The notes under the pieces: model-generated
What the model was told of the DNA's origin: nothing
Seen by the model: only the letters and a program-made list of their open reading frames with translations
Database searches by the model: none
Translations under genes and position numbers: made by a program
Part shown: in pieces, positions 1 to 8,088 of the stretch
How positions within the stretch are numbered: the first letter of the stretch is position 1
Layout: the number at the start of each line of letters is the position of its first letter
NCBI RefSeq assembly: GCF_008373765.1
Contig: NZ_VUJW01000001.1
Span: forward strand, 248,189 to 312,188
Reading direction: 5' to 3'
Source of the DNA: Nocardioides antri
GTDB lineage: Bacteria; Actinomycetota; Actinomycetes; Propionibacteriales; Nocardioidaceae
Length of the DNA: 64,000 nucleotides

Positions 1-213
1 GCCCGGCTCATCGTCGAGCGCGCCACCGCGCTGGTGCCGCCCCTCGGTGGGGCCAAGGTGCTGGGGCACAAGGTCGGCCTGCGCCCGGCCCGGCCGTCGG
101 TCCGGCTCGAGCGGGAGGGCGACGTCGTGCACTGCTACGGCCACGGCGGCGCGGGGGTGACGCTCAGCTGGGGCTGCGCGGACGAGGTCGCGGCCCTCGT
201 CGGAGCAGGCTGA
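1..213 (+). CDS. FAD-dependent D-amino-acid oxidase-like protein, C-terminal end (partial)
   Basis: This is the last 70 codons of a gene that begins before the window; it is open from base 1 and stops with TGA at 211-213. The visible part carries the glycine-rich end of the FAD-binding fold (HCYGHGGAGVTLSWG), which in D-amino-acid oxidase-type enzymes closes over the FAD pyrophosphate. Those enzymes oxidatively deaminate D-amino acids or glycine. The stretch before it (GHKVGLRPARPSVRLE) also fits that family, in which a conserved Arg contacts the substrate carboxylate. The substrate cannot be told from this fragment. It converges on the next gene with one base between the two stops. Confidence 0.75.
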   Translation, partial: ARLIVERATALVPPLGGAKVLGHKVGLRPARPSVRLEREGDVVHCYGHGGAGVTLSWGCADEVAALVGAG

Positions 214-214
214 C

Positions 215-556
215 TCAGCCGGGCGCGGGCGCGTCCCGGACGGGCACCGGGATCGCCTTCACGACCGCGTCGAGCGCGAGCGGCCCGTAGATGTGGGGAA
301 AGGTCTCCGTCGCCCCCGGAGGCCGCTCCTCGAGGACGGGTACGTCGAGCCGGTCGGTGTCGATCTGGAGCAGCAGCAGCGGCTCGGCCACATCGGCGTA
401 GAAGGCGTCGCGCACCGCCGGCCACTGGTCGCCGCGGCTGGCGTGGATGAAGCCCTCCTGGGCGAGGGTCCGCCCGCGGGTCGAGATCGTGTAGGCGCCG
501 GCCTCCTGGGCAGCCGCCCAGTCCGAGGCGAGGGCGAGGTGGAAGATCGTGGCCAT
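215..556 (-). CDS. DUF952 family protein
   Basis: A 113-residue cytoplasmic protein matching the DUF952 family, whose members are short stand-alone proteins of about this length and of unknown biochemical function. The family signature is visible as an early 'IFHLA' strand, the 'GFIHAS' motif near residue 36 and 'FPHIYGPL' near residue 86. The ATG at 556 is preferred because a GAGGAGG-type ribosome-binding site lies just upstream on the minus strand, and it gives the usual family length. It is convergent with the oxidase gene. No function is claimed beyond the family name. Confidence 0.85.
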   Translation of the reverse strand: MATIFHLALASDWAAAQEAGAYTISTRGRTLAQEGFIHASRGDQWPAVRDAFYADVAEPLLLLQIDTDRLDVPVLEERPPGATETFPHIYGPLALDAVVKAIPVPVRDAPAPG

Positions 557-600
557 CGTGGACCCATCCTCCTCAGCGGGCGGATCGCCCGGGCCGTCAC

Positions 601-1536
601 CTACCTCAGGACGTAGACCATGAAGGCCAGGGAGTGACGGCCGCCGAGCGCCGTGCTGCCCTGCGCATCGCGCTTCTGCGAGTCGTCGTGGAGATAGGCA
701 CTGTGGCGGTAGCACGGGTCGGTGTACACGACCCTGACGCCGGCGACGGCGGTGGCCGACCCGGTCGGGATGGCGTCGCAGGGGACGGTCGAGAGCCCGC
801 TGATCAGCTCGCCCCGGGTGGCCATCGCCCACCACTTGGTGCCGCGCACTCCCTGCGGAGCCCGGTTCTTCTGGAGGTTGGCGAGGAATCGTGATCCCGG
901 GGTCATCTCGGCGCACTGGGTGGTCTCCTTGCAGGAGGTGTCCGCCCAGCCCTTGTGGGGGGTCGAGATCGTCAGCACGACGGGCACGTCGATCTTGCCG
1001 GGGAAGCGCGGGTCGCCCGCCTGCACCCGGCGCAGCGCCTCCCGGATGACGAGCCCGCCCATGGAGTGGCCCACGGCCCGGACCGGCCGGCCCTTCCGGG
1101 TGAACTGGTTGTGGATGAACCACGCCAGGTCCTGGGCGATCCGGGTGATCGGTGTGTCGCTCGAGTGGCCGGCGCGGAGCTTCTGGATGCCGGAGGTCTT
1201 CGTGACGGGGTAGTTGGTCCCCGGCCCGGAGCCGGTGATGTCGACGCCCCCTCGGTCACAGCTGTAGTAGCTGACCGGGATGACGTCGGCAGGCGCAACC
1301 CCGGCCCGCGAGGTGAGCTGGGTCGTCGCGTTGCCCCAGTAGGTGTCGAGGTTGATGCCCTGGCAGCCGCCCGGGCGGTTGTTGTAGCCGTGGACGAGCA
1401 TGACCGGTGCGCGGCTCGCAGCGGCGGCCGCAGCCGTGCTCCTCGAGGGGGACAGCTGGTCCGACAGGGAGAGGAGGCTGAACAGCAGGAGCAGTGCGAC
1501 GGCGCCGGCGGCAGGTCGTCTTCTCGATGTCCTCAC
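601..1536 (-). CDS. Secreted lipase/esterase (alpha/beta hydrolase)
   Basis: A 311-residue exported alpha/beta hydrolase. The N-terminus has several arginines, a leucine-rich core (about residues 11-25) and an alanine-rich region that fit a Sec signal peptide. The mature protein opens with the oxyanion-hole strand 'MLVHGYN' (about 46-52), and the nucleophile elbow GHSMGG at 156-161 makes Ser158 the catalytic serine. A late His near residue 301 is a candidate triad member. This layout is that of triacylglycerol lipases and of PGAP1/DUF915-like hydrolases. Several cysteines suggest disulfides outside the cell. The start is GTG. The natural substrate is unknown. Confidence 0.8.
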   Translation of the reverse strand: MRTSRRRPAAGAVALLLLFSLLSLSDQLSPSRSTAAAAAASRAPVMLVHGYNNRPGGCQGINLDTYWGNATTQLTSRAGVAPADVIPVSYYSCDRGGVDITGSGPGTNYPVTKTSGIQKLRAGHSSDTPITRIAQDLAWFIHNQFTRKGRPVRAVGHSMGGLVIREALRRVQAGDPRFPGKIDVPVVLTISTPHKGWADTSCKETTQCAEMTPGSRFLANLQKNRAPQGVRGTKWWAMATRGELISGLSTVPCDAIPTGSATAVAGVRVVYTDPCYRHSAYLHDDSQKRDAQGSTALGGRHSLAFMVYVLR

Positions 1537-1576
1537 ACAACCGACAACGCCGGTGTGCCGTCCGCCGTTACGTCCG

Positions 1577-2266
1577 CTAGAAGAGCCGGTCGGTCGGATC
1601 GTCCAGGCCGCGGAGCGCGTCGTAGTCGACGAGGGCGCAGGTGATCCCCCGGTCGCCGGCGAGGACCCGCGCCTGCGGCTTGATCTCCTGGGCGGCGAAG
1701 ATTCCGCGCACGGGCGCCAGCAATGGGTCGCGGTTGAGCAGCTCGAGGTAGCGGGTCAGCTGCTCGACCCCGTCGATCTCCCCGCGCCGCTTGATCTCGA
1801 CGGCCACGCTCACGCCGTCGGCGTCGCGGCACATCAGGTCGACCGGGCCGATCGCGGTGGGGTACTCGCGTCGTACCAGCGACAGCCCGGGCATCAGCGT
1901 CGCGGGGTGCTCGGCCAGCAGCTCCTGGAGGTGCTTCTCGACACCGTCCTTCTGCAGGCCGGGGTCGACGCCGAGCTCGTGGTTGGAGTCGTGGTGGATC
2001 TCCTCGATGAGGATCCGCAGCGTGTCCGGCGCCGCGCCCTTGGGGGCCTTGGCCGTGACGGTCCACTCGACCACGCCGTCCTCGGTGGTGCCCTCCCGGA
2101 CGGTGCACGGCGGCGACATCCAGTTGAGCGGCTTGTAGGAGCCGCCGTCGGAGTGGACCAGCACCGACCCGTCGGCCTTGATCATCAGCACCCGGGTCGC
2201 CATCGGGAGGTGGGCGGTGAGGCGGCCGGCGTAGTCCACCTGGCAGCGCGCGACGACGAGTCTCAC
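1577..2266 (-). CDS. nucS: Mismatch-specific endonuclease NucS
   Basis: NucS (EndoMS) cleaves both strands at mismatched bases and is the basis of non-canonical mismatch repair in Actinobacteria, which lack MutS/MutL. The 229-residue product starts with the conserved '[20 protein letters not shown]', so the GTG at 2266 is chosen although the frame stays open upstream. The N-terminal DNA-binding/dimer domain contains '[10 protein letters not shown]'. The C-terminal RecB-like nuclease domain shows the PD-(D/E)xK residues Asp143, Glu157 and Lys159 (the last two in VEIKRR). The extreme C-terminus (DRLF) resembles the short beta-clamp-binding tail of the family. A TAGGTT hexamer 8 bases before the start suggests leaderless transcription. 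Confidence 0.93.
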   Translation of the reverse strand: MRLVVARCQVDYAGRLTAHLPMATRVLMIKADGSVLVHSDGGSYKPLNWMSPPCTVREGTTEDGVVEWTVTAKAPKGAAPDTLRILIEEIHHDSNHELGVDPGLQKDGVEKHLQELLAEHPATLMPGLSLVRREYPTAIGPVDLMCRDADGVSVAVEIKRRGEIDGVEQLTRYLELLNRDPLLAPVRGIFAAQEIKPQARVLAGDRGITCALVDYDALRGLDDPTDRLF

Positions 2267-2274
2267 GATGGCCC

Positions 2275-2280
2275 AACCTA
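2275..2280 (-). promoter_or_regulatory. -10 hexamer for leaderless nucS
   Basis: On the minus strand this reads TAGGTT and ends 8 bases before the nucS GTG. It matches the actinobacterial TAnnnT -10 element, which would place the transcript start at or next to the start codon. No ribosome-binding site is visible. Confidence 0.45.
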
Positions 2281-2366
2281 CCGTGCGGCCGGTCGGGATC
2301 GGGCCGGGCCGTCTCGCATAGTTACCGTCGGGTACACGTCGTCCCGCGGTTTGCGACACTGCCTCC

Positions 2367-3551
2367 ATGACCCAGTCCAGTGACCCGGCCAACGAGCAGA
2401 TCTTCAGCACCCTCGTTCTGCCGTACCTGAACCACGCGGTGCGCATGTACGAGGCGTCGTACGCCACCAGCTCCGACATCGACGCCGCGATGCAGTACGG
2501 CTGCGGTTACCCGAAGGGTCCGCTGACCGTCATCGACGAGCTCGGCGCCGCGACCGTCCGCGACCGGCTCGCCGCGCGGTACGCCGAGACCGGCGACCAC
2601 CTGCACGAGCCCGCCGAGCTCCTGGAGAAGCTCGCGACCGAGGGCCGGACGTTCGCCGAGGAGGCGGCCGGCGGGGAGAGCGCGGAGCCGCAGCTCAAGC
2701 TCGACATCCGCAAGGTCGGTGTGGTCGGCACCGGCACCATGGCCTCCGGCATCGTCCAGGTCTTCGCGCAGGCGGGCTACGACGTGGTGTTCGTCGGCCG
2801 CGGCGAGGACAAGGTCGCCGGGGTCGTCTCCTCCATCGACAAGGGCCTCTCGAAGCTCGTCGAGAAGGGCAAGCTCGACGAGGACGCGAAGTCCGACGTG
2901 CTCGGCCGGCTGACCGGAGCGACCGAGCGCGAGGCGCTCGCCGACGTCGACATCGTGGTCGAGGCCATCGCCGAGGACCTCGAGATCAAGACCCAGCTCT
3001 ACAAGGACCTCGACCGGATCTGCAAGCCGGGCGCGATCCTCGCGACCACGACGTCGTCGATGCCGATCACCAAGCTGGGCGAGGCGACGTCGCGTCCCGA
3101 GTCGGTCATCGGCATGCACTTCTTCAACCCGGCCACGATCATGAAGTTGGTCGAGGTGGTGACGACGGAGGCGACCGCTGCCGACGTCAACGAGACCGTC
3201 CTCGCCCTGTGCGCCAAGGTCGGCAAGGTCGCGGTGTCGTGCGGCGACCGCTCGGGCTTCATCGTCAACTGCCTGCTGTTCCCCTACCTCAACGACGCGG
3301 TCAAGCTCCTCGAGTCGGGCGCCGCGTCGATGGACGAGATCGACGCCGCCATCAAGGAGGAGGCCGGCTTCCCGATGGGGCCGTTCCAGCTCCTCGACGT
3401 CGTCGGCAACGACGTCTCCCTCGCGATCCAGCGGGAGCTCTTCGCGGAGTTCAACGAGCCGGGCTTCGCGCCGGCCGCGACGCTTGAGCAGAAGGTCGCC
3501 GAGGGCGCCCTGGGCCGGAAGACCGGCAAGGGCTTCCACGACTACAGCTGA
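2367..3551 (+). CDS. 3-hydroxyacyl-CoA (3-hydroxybutyryl-CoA) dehydrogenase with duplicated C-terminal domain
   Basis: An NAD-dependent 3-hydroxyacyl-CoA dehydrogenase that interconverts 3-hydroxyacyl-CoA and 3-oxoacyl-CoA in beta-oxidation or butyryl-CoA metabolism. The canonical unit is complete: a Rossmann fold with GTGTMASG at residues 121-128, the His-containing HFFNP motif with His251, and the helical dimerisation domain at about 300-394, ending in '[11 protein letters not shown]'. The first 60 residues are unusual. '[18 protein letters not shown]' and '[13 protein letters not shown]' repeat the pattern of the C-terminal domain ('[18 protein letters not shown]', '[13 protein letters not shown]'), so an extra copy of the dimerisation domain precedes the Rossmann fold. 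The total is 394 residues against about 285 for the usual enzyme. It could feed the crotonyl-CoA carboxylase/reductase encoded at 16 kb. Confidence 0.88.
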   Translation: MTQSSDPANEQIFSTLVLPYLNHAVRMYEASYATSSDIDAAMQYGCGYPKGPLTVIDELGAATVRDRLAARYAETGDHLHEPAELLEKLATEGRTFAEEAAGGESAEPQLKLDIRKVGVVGTGTMASGIVQVFAQAGYDVVFVGRGEDKVAGVVSSIDKGLSKLVEKGKLDEDAKSDVLGRLTGATEREALADVDIVVEAIAEDLEIKTQLYKDLDRICKPGAILATTTSSMPITKLGEATSRPESVIGMHFFNPATIMKLVEVVTTEATAADVNETVLALCAKVGKVAVSCGDRSGFIVNCLLFPYLNDAVKLLESGAASMDEIDAAIKEEAGFPMGPFQLLDVVGNDVSLAIQRELFAEFNEPGFAPAATLEQKVAEGALGRKTGKGFHDYS

Positions 3552-3572
3552 ACCGCGTCCGTCGTACGACGA

Positions 3573-3605
3573 AGCGGCCCCGCACCGATCCGGTCCGGGG
3601 CCGTT
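3573..3605. terminator. Bidirectional intrinsic terminator-like hairpin
   Basis: An 8-bp GC stem (CGGCCCCG at 3575-3582 with CGGGGCCG at 3596-3603) has an inner 4-bp extension and lies between two convergent genes. The downstream T-rich tract is weak (TTGTCGTCG). Confidence 0.55.
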
Positions 3606-3621
3606 GTCGTCGTCGGTCAGG

Positions 3622-4155
3622 TCAGCGGCTGCGCGTGGTGCACAGCCAGAAGGCGATCCGCACCTCACCCGGGCCACGGACCTTCGCCCGGGCCCTGGCC
3701 TTCGCGCCGGGCACGCCGTTCCTGGTCTCCGCGTGGTAGGCGTAGCCCGAGGCCCACTCGACGATCGCCTCGTGGTTGACGCGGAAGGCGGTGGCCATGC
3801 ACTCGTTGCGGGCGAAGCCGACCCGCCTGCACTGACCGGGGAAGCCACCTTCGCGCTCGGAGCGCGTCTTGCAGCTGCGCTGCGCGGCGCTGACCGCCAC
3901 CGTCCTGCGTCGCCTGTCGTTGGCCCAGCCGAACTGGCCGGTGCGGGTGTTGAGCGAGATCGCCCCGAAGCAGCGCTTGCGACGCCAGGCGCAGCTCGCA
4001 CGCCGCTCGGCGTCGCCCGCGCGCTCGGCGGCCGGTTCGGACGCCCCCGACGGTGTCGCCGCCGCGGCGGTGGGCGCCGCGGCGAGCAGGGTGACACCCA
4101 GGAGTGCCGTGACAGCGAGGGCCAGGACCGACCGCGTCACGGCCGTCGATCGCAC
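3622..4155 (-). CDS. Secreted DUF4189-like protein
   Basis: A 177-residue exported protein with a clear signal peptide (positive start, hydrophobic core at about residues 9-28, Ala-rich cleavage region). The mature part has the DUF4189 pattern: 'FGAISLN' followed by a tryptophan strand, regularly spaced small residues, and cysteine pairs ('RSCKTR', 'GQCRRVG', 'NECMATAF') that probably form disulfides. DUF4189 proteins are small secreted proteins of unknown function. Start is GTG. It lies 10 bases downstream of a paralogue on the same strand, so the two are probably one transcript and arose by tandem duplication. Confidence 0.7.
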   Translation of the reverse strand: MRSTAVTRSVLALAVTALLGVTLLAAAPTAAAATPSGASEPAAERAGDAERRASCAWRRKRCFGAISLNTRTGQFGWANDRRRRTVAVSAAQRSCKTRSEREGGFPGQCRRVGFARNECMATAFRVNHEAIVEWASGYAYHAETRNGVPGAKARARAKVRGPGEVRIAFWLCTTRSR

Positions 4156-4165
4156 GGTCGCGGCC

Positions 4166-4672
4166 TCAGCCCTTGCGAGGCGGGCAGCTGTAGCCGGAGT
4201 CGATCGTGCCTTCGCCGCGGACAGCCGCCCGCGCGCGTCGCTGGGCGACGATCGGCCCGAACGCCTTGCCCTTGGCCCACTCGATCAGGCGGCCGTTGCG
4301 CAGGCGCCAGGCGACCGCGACGCATCCACCCTGGTTGAACACCCGGCGCTTGCCGGGCCAGATGCACGCGCGGGCGTGCCCCTCGTTCACGGTCCGCACC
4401 CGGCAGTGGTTGTGGGCGGAGGTCATCGCGCGCGTCTTGCTGCCCCACGCGCTCGACTGGGTCCACCCGCTCCGCAGGGTCTCGGGGTTGAACGCGATCG
4501 CGGTCCAACAGCGGCTCGGCAGGCAGCCGGGCGCGAGCGCGCTGACCCGGGTCGAGACGCGCTCGGCGGGAGCAGTAGGAGCTGAGGTGGCGGGCACCGT
4601 CAGCAGCGTGCCGCCGAGCACGAAGGCGGCGGCGAGCGCCAGAAGGGCGCGGACGAACAGTGCGGATCGCAA
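4166..4672 (-). CDS. Secreted DUF4189-like protein (paralogue of the downstream gene)
   Basis: A 168-residue exported protein with a signal peptide over the first 30 or so residues. The mature part resembles its downstream neighbour: 'CWTAIAFNPETLRSGW', then 'HNHCRVRT', 'RACIW', 'GGCVAVAWRLRNGRLIEWAKG' and a C-terminal cysteine before a basic tail. The shared order of cysteines and the closing 'ggtl.eWA.G'-type motif support the DUF4189 assignment and common ancestry. The likely start is TTG at 4672, preceded by a GGGGAGA ribosome-binding site; no better ATG or GTG is in frame. Function is unknown. Confidence 0.65.
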   Translation of the reverse strand: MRSALFVRALLALAAAFVLGGTLLTVPATSAPTAPAERVSTRVSALAPGCLPSRCWTAIAFNPETLRSGWTQSSAWGSKTRAMTSAHNHCRVRTVNEGHARACIWPGKRRVFNQGGCVAVAWRLRNGRLIEWAKGKAFGPIVAQRRARAAVRGEGTIDSGYSCPPRKG

Positions 4673-4761
4673 GACTTCTCCCCATGGGTCGTGGAAGGGA
4701 CCTCAGGCTCCATCTTGACTCATTCCGGCCGAGTCCGCAGGAAGAGGGGGTGGTGTGTTAG

Positions 4762-5865
4762 CTAATGGTCGACGACGTCCTCCCACAGGACCGTCCCCTC
4801 GGGGTCCGTCACGCGCCCGATGACCGGTCCCTCCTCCGGGACCGGGAACTCGATGGCGTAGGCACCGCGGTGGGTCGTGGTCTCGGCGATGACCTCCCCG
4901 CCCGCAGAGAAGCTGACCACGTAGCCGTCCGGCAGCCCGGGCAGCACGCGCGCCTCGGTGAACGTCCCCGAGCCGAAGCTGGTGGCGACGGCGAGATCGT
5001 CGGGGTCGGCAGGGAGGGGGTCGCCGTCCTCGTCGAGGTACGGCTCGGGGTCGATCCGGAGGTCGGACAGCCAGCCTTCGTCCCAGACGGTGCAGGTGGC
5101 GACGTAGCCGTTCTCCGACATGGTGAGCGCGACGGTCTCGAACTCGAACGAGCGGACCAGCAGCACCTCCCACCCACGGAGGTCGTAGCCGGTCTGCGCA
5201 GAGCACAGCTCGACGACCTGGTCGGCACCGGCGTCCTCGGGGAGTGGGGTGTACAACGCGCCGGGGATCGCGGCCACCAGGTCGGCCTGGGGGATCACGC
5301 AGGCCATCTCGCCGACCAACATCTCGCCGTCGCCGTCGCCGCCGCCGTCACCGCCCGCAGAGCCGGACGCGACGGACTGCCTCGGCCCGCCGGCGTCGGA
5401 GCGGTACCGCGGCTCGCCTGCCGGCCATCTCTCCCCGACCGGCCTGAGGTACGCCGTCCACCCCTCGCGCGTCTCGACGAAGTGGTCGGCCTCGGTCCCG
5501 CTCACGGCCGTACCGTCGGGGGCCCTGCCGGTGACGTACGAGAGGTCGCCGGTGCCGTTGATCCCGTTCAGCACGATGCTGCAGCGGCGCTCGACCTCCT
5601 CGACCGGGATCCGCACCTCCTCGTAGGTCGAGCTGTGGTCGCCGGGCCCGTCGACCACGTCGGACGGGTCGGGCCGGTCGTCGCCGGTGGGCAGCCAGGT
5701 GACGACCGCGGCCGCGGCGACGACCGCCGCCGCGACGCCCCCGGCGACGGCGGCCCGCCGGTTGCGCACCCTCCTCCTGCCCGACGAGAGGAGCTCGCGA
5801 GGGTCGAGACGGTCCCCGTCGCCGGAGTCGGCCGCGTCGCGGAGCAGCTGGTCGAGGTCGTTCAT
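4762..5865 (-). CDS. Single-pass membrane protein paired with ECF sigma factor (candidate anti-sigma)
   Basis: A 367-residue protein with a short cytoplasmic N-terminus (residues 1-37, opening 'MNDLDQLLRDAADSG'), one Ala/Val-rich transmembrane helix at about 38-58 preceded by an arginine cluster, and a large acidic extracytoplasmic domain. The N-terminus lacks the HxxxCxxC zinc motif of ZAS anti-sigma factors. It starts one base after the stop of the sigma-factor gene, so the two are translationally linked. That position is typical of membrane regulators of SigE-family sigma factors, and the anti-sigma role is inferred only from context. The extracytoplasmic domain is not one I recognise; it contains four or so cysteines and long Asp/Glu runs. 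Confidence 0.6.
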   Translation of the reverse strand: MNDLDQLLRDAADSGDGDRLDPRELLSSGRRRVRNRRAAVAGGVAAAVVAAAAVVTWLPTGDDRPDPSDVVDGPGDHSSTYEEVRIPVEEVERRCSIVLNGINGTGDLSYVTGRAPDGTAVSGTEADHFVETREGWTAYLRPVGERWPAGEPRYRSDAGGPRQSVASGSAGGDGGGDGDGEMLVGEMACVIPQADLVAAIPGALYTPLPEDAGADQVVELCSAQTGYDLRGWEVLLVRSFEFETVALTMSENGYVATCTVWDEGWLSDLRIDPEPYLDEDGDPLPADPDDLAVATSFGSGTFTEARVLPGLPDGYVVSFSAGGEVIAETTTHRGAYAIEFPVPEEGPVIGRVTDPEGTVLWEDVVDH

Positions 5866-5866
5866 C

Positions 5867-6388
5867 TCACGCTCCCATCGGGAGGGTCAGGGCCGGCATG
5901 CCGAGGGCGGTGAGCTCGCGCTTGAGCGCCGCGATCCCGTGGGACGTCTGGCTCTTGACGTTGCCCTCGGAGCACTTCAGCACGCTCGCGGTCTCGGTGA
6001 CGGAGAGGTCCTCGAAGTAGCGCAGCACGATGCACGCCCGCTGCCGGTCGGGGACCTTGCGCAGCGCCTGCACGATCAGGGCCCGGTCGGCGCGGTCGCC
6101 GGAGCCGTCACCGAGACCCGGCTCGTCGTGGTGGTCGACGAGCACCTCGGGCCGGCGCGCCCGCTTGCGGTGATGGTCGATCGCAGCGGACACCACGGCC
6201 CGGCGCGCGTACGACGCCAGGCCGCCCTTGCGCTCCAGCTTCGGCCACGCGACGTACACCTTGATGAGGGCCTCCTGGGTGAGGTCGGCGGCCAGCGCCC
6301 AGTCGCTGGTCATCAGGTACGCCGTGCGCCGGAGCCGGTCCTGCACGGCCTCGACGAACTCGACGTACTCCGCGTCGTCCCGAGCCAC
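5867..6388 (-). CDS. SigE-family ECF RNA polymerase sigma factor
   Basis: A 173-residue group-4 sigma factor that redirects RNA polymerase to a small regulon. Region 2 is seen at about residues 15-80 ('LTQEALIKVYVAWPKLER', a -10 recognition helix). Region 4 is at about 105-160, with the sigma-70 region 4 motif 'VPDRQRACIVLRYFEDLSV' followed by a helix-turn-helix ('CSEGNVKSQTSHGIAAL'). Length and sequence fit the actinobacterial SigE family. A GGAGG site lies just before the ATG. The gene is followed after one base by a membrane protein that is probably its regulator. The signal and regulon are unknown. Confidence 0.88.
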   Translation of the reverse strand: MARDDAEYVEFVEAVQDRLRRTAYLMTSDWALAADLTQEALIKVYVAWPKLERKGGLASYARRAVVSAAIDHHRKRARRPEVLVDHHDEPGLGDGSGDRADRALIVQALRKVPDRQRACIVLRYFEDLSVTETASVLKCSEGNVKSQTSHGIAALKRELTALGMPALTLPMGA

Positions 6389-6507
6389 GCCGCCTCCTTC
6401 TGTCCGGTTCCAGTATGGACAACGTCGACTGCGCGTCCGCGGTTGTACGTCGGCGAAGAATCCTCCTCGCGTGCAACCGGAGCGGGGGCCGGCGCCGTTT
6501 CCCGGGC

Positions 6508-6738
6508 ATGGACGACGCTCCAGGACCTGCCCCTGAGGACGACGGAGCGCCGCGGCCGCGGATCCTGTGGCGTCCGGCTGCCCGGGTCGGCTCGGCGATC
6601 ACCGCAGGAGTCGCCACGGTGGTCGACCTGTGGCAGCGGGTCAGCCACCGGGAGCCGCGCCGGCTCACCGACCTCGACCAGGCGCGCCGTGCTCGGGCGG
6701 CGCGCCTGATCGGCGGGCGGGGGCGCCTGAGAGACTGA
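6508..6738 (+). CDS. Small hypothetical protein
   Basis: A possible 76-residue protein from ATG 6508. It has a Pro/Asp/Glu-rich N-terminus, a short apolar stretch ('VGSAITAGVATVVDLW') and a basic C-terminus ('RRARAARLIGGRGRLRD'). Its stop lies 5 bases before the likely GTG start of the alpha/beta hydrolase, so it could be its upstream operon partner. No domain is recognised. The frame is open further upstream to 6415, but ATG 6508 is the better placed start. Support is mainly codon pattern (third-position G/C) and position. Confidence 0.5.
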   Translation: MDDAPGPAPEDDGAPRPRILWRPAARVGSAITAGVATVVDLWQRVSHREPRRLTDLDQARRARAARLIGGRGRLRD

Positions 6739-6743
6739 CGTCC

Positions 6744-7517
6744 GTGCCGCTCCACACCACGTCGTACGGCGACCACGGCAGCCGGATCGTCTTCTGCCAC
6801 GGCCTCTTCGGGCAGGGCCGGAACTGGACCCAGCACGCGAAGGCGCTCGCGGCGCAGCACCGGGTGCTGCTGGTCGACATGCCCGACCACGGTCGGTCGC
6901 CGTGGAGCGAGCGGTTCGACTTCCTCGCGGCCGCTGACCAGGTGGCGGAGCTGCTGAGCGCCGACGACCCGGTCGCGCTGGTCGGCCACTCGATGGGCGG
7001 CAAGACCGCGATGGTGTTGGCCCTGCGGCACCCCGAGCTGGTCGAGCGGCTGTGCGTGGTCGACGTCGCACCGGTGGCCTACGAGCACGCCGGCGAGTTC
7101 GTCCGCTACATCGACGCGATGCTGGCGATCGACCTCACCACCCTGGCCGACCGCGCGCAGGCCGACGCCGCGTTACGCGAGGCGGTCCCGGACGACGGCG
7201 TCCGCGGGTTCCTGCTGCAGAACCTCCGCCGCGAGGGGGACGCCTGGCACTGGCAGCCCAACCTGGAGCTGCTGCGGGCCGAGATCGACGAGGTCGGCGG
7301 CTGGCCGGCCGCGGCGCTCGACGGGACGGCGTCGTACGACGGACCGGTGCTGTGGGTCGGCGGCGCGAAGTCGCGCTACGTGCTGGACGACTACGCGGCC
7401 GCCATGGAGCGCTACTTCCCGCGGGTGCGGCGGGTCACCGTCAAGGACGCCGGCCACTGGGTGCACTCCGAGCAGCCGCGGGTCTTCCTCGAGGTGCTGC
7501 GCCGCTTCGTGGACTGA
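6744..7517 (+). CDS. Alpha/beta fold hydrolase (YbfF-like esterase)
   Basis: A 257-residue cytoplasmic alpha/beta hydrolase. The oxyanion-hole motif 'FCHGLFGQG' is at about residues 17-25, the nucleophile elbow GHSMGG at 81-86 (Ser83), and the late catalytic His in 'DAGHWVHSEQP' near residue 235. This pattern and the size match the YbfF-like acyl-CoA/carboxyl esterase branch. The chosen GTG at 6744 places the first beta-strand correctly; the frame continues upstream but overlaps the small preceding gene. The substrate is unknown. No signal peptide or membrane segment is present. Confidence 0.82.
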   Translation: MPLHTTSYGDHGSRIVFCHGLFGQGRNWTQHAKALAAQHRVLLVDMPDHGRSPWSERFDFLAAADQVAELLSADDPVALVGHSMGGKTAMVLALRHPELVERLCVVDVAPVAYEHAGEFVRYIDAMLAIDLTTLADRAQADAALREAVPDDGVRGFLLQNLRREGDAWHWQPNLELLRAEIDEVGGWPAAALDGTASYDGPVLWVGGAKSRYVLDDYAAAMERYFPRVRRVTVKDAGHWVHSEQPRVFLEVLRRFVD

Positions 7518-7524
7518 GGATCGA

Positions 7525-8064
7525 TCAGGTCGACGAGGCCTGGCGGGCGCGGTAGGCGGCCACGGCGTTGCGGTTGCCGCACGCCGTCGAGCAGAACCGG
7601 CGCGAGCGGTTGCGGGACAGGTCGAGGACCAGGCCCTCGCAGTCGTCGTCGGCGCAGACGCCGAGCCGCGACATCTCGTCGGCGCGGATGACGTCGATCA
7701 TCGCCATCGCGGTCTCGACGATGATCCGGTCGGCGAGCGGCCGGTCCGGGGCGACCGCGTGGAGGTGCCAGTCGTAGCCGTCGTGGCGCGCGAGCTGGGG
7801 GAGTGCCTTGGCGGTGAAGAGCATCTCGTTCACGAGGCCGGCCGCGAGGTCGCGGTCGCTGGTCAGCAGGTCGCGGAGAGCGGGGAGGATCGCCCGGACG
7901 GAGTCGACCTCGGCCTGGTCGCCGTCGTGGCGCCCGGTGTAGCCGAAGTCGGAGAGGAACTCGTCGAGCTCGTCGGGCGTCGTCAGCGTGACCGGCTCGA
8001 GCTCGGCGTTGACGAGTGTCACGGCGGCCTGGAGCGCCATTGCGGTGTCATGAGCGAAAACCAC
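7525..8064 (-). CDS. CGNR zinc-finger (ABATE-domain) transcriptional regulator
   Basis: A 179-residue predicted DNA-binding regulator. The N-terminal ABATE-like domain (about 1-125) is followed by a C-terminal CGNR zinc finger: 'CADDDCEGLVLDLSRNRSRR' and then 'FCSTACGNRNAVAAYR', giving four cysteines and the diagnostic CGNR. It is divergent from an EamA-family exporter with 38 bases between the starts, an arrangement often found for a regulator and its target. The GTG start is preceded by TAACCT six bases upstream, suggesting a leaderless mRNA. The shared spacer holds a perfect inverted repeat that could be its operator. Confidence 0.85.
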   Translation of the reverse strand: MVFAHDTAMALQAAVTLVNAELEPVTLTTPDELDEFLSDFGYTGRHDGDQAEVDSVRAILPALRDLLTSDRDLAAGLVNEMLFTAKALPQLARHDGYDWHLHAVAPDRPLADRIIVETAMAMIDVIRADEMSRLGVCADDDCEGLVLDLSRNRSRRFCSTACGNRNAVAAYRARQASST

Positions 8065-8070
8065 GTTGAC

Positions 8071-8076
8071 AGGTTA
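8071..8076 (-). promoter_or_regulatory. -10 hexamer for the CGNR regulator
   Basis: Reads TAACCT on the minus strand, six bases before the GTG at 8064. It fits TAnnnT and a leaderless start. Confidence 0.45.
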
Positions 8077-8088
8077 CCGCACCGTGAG

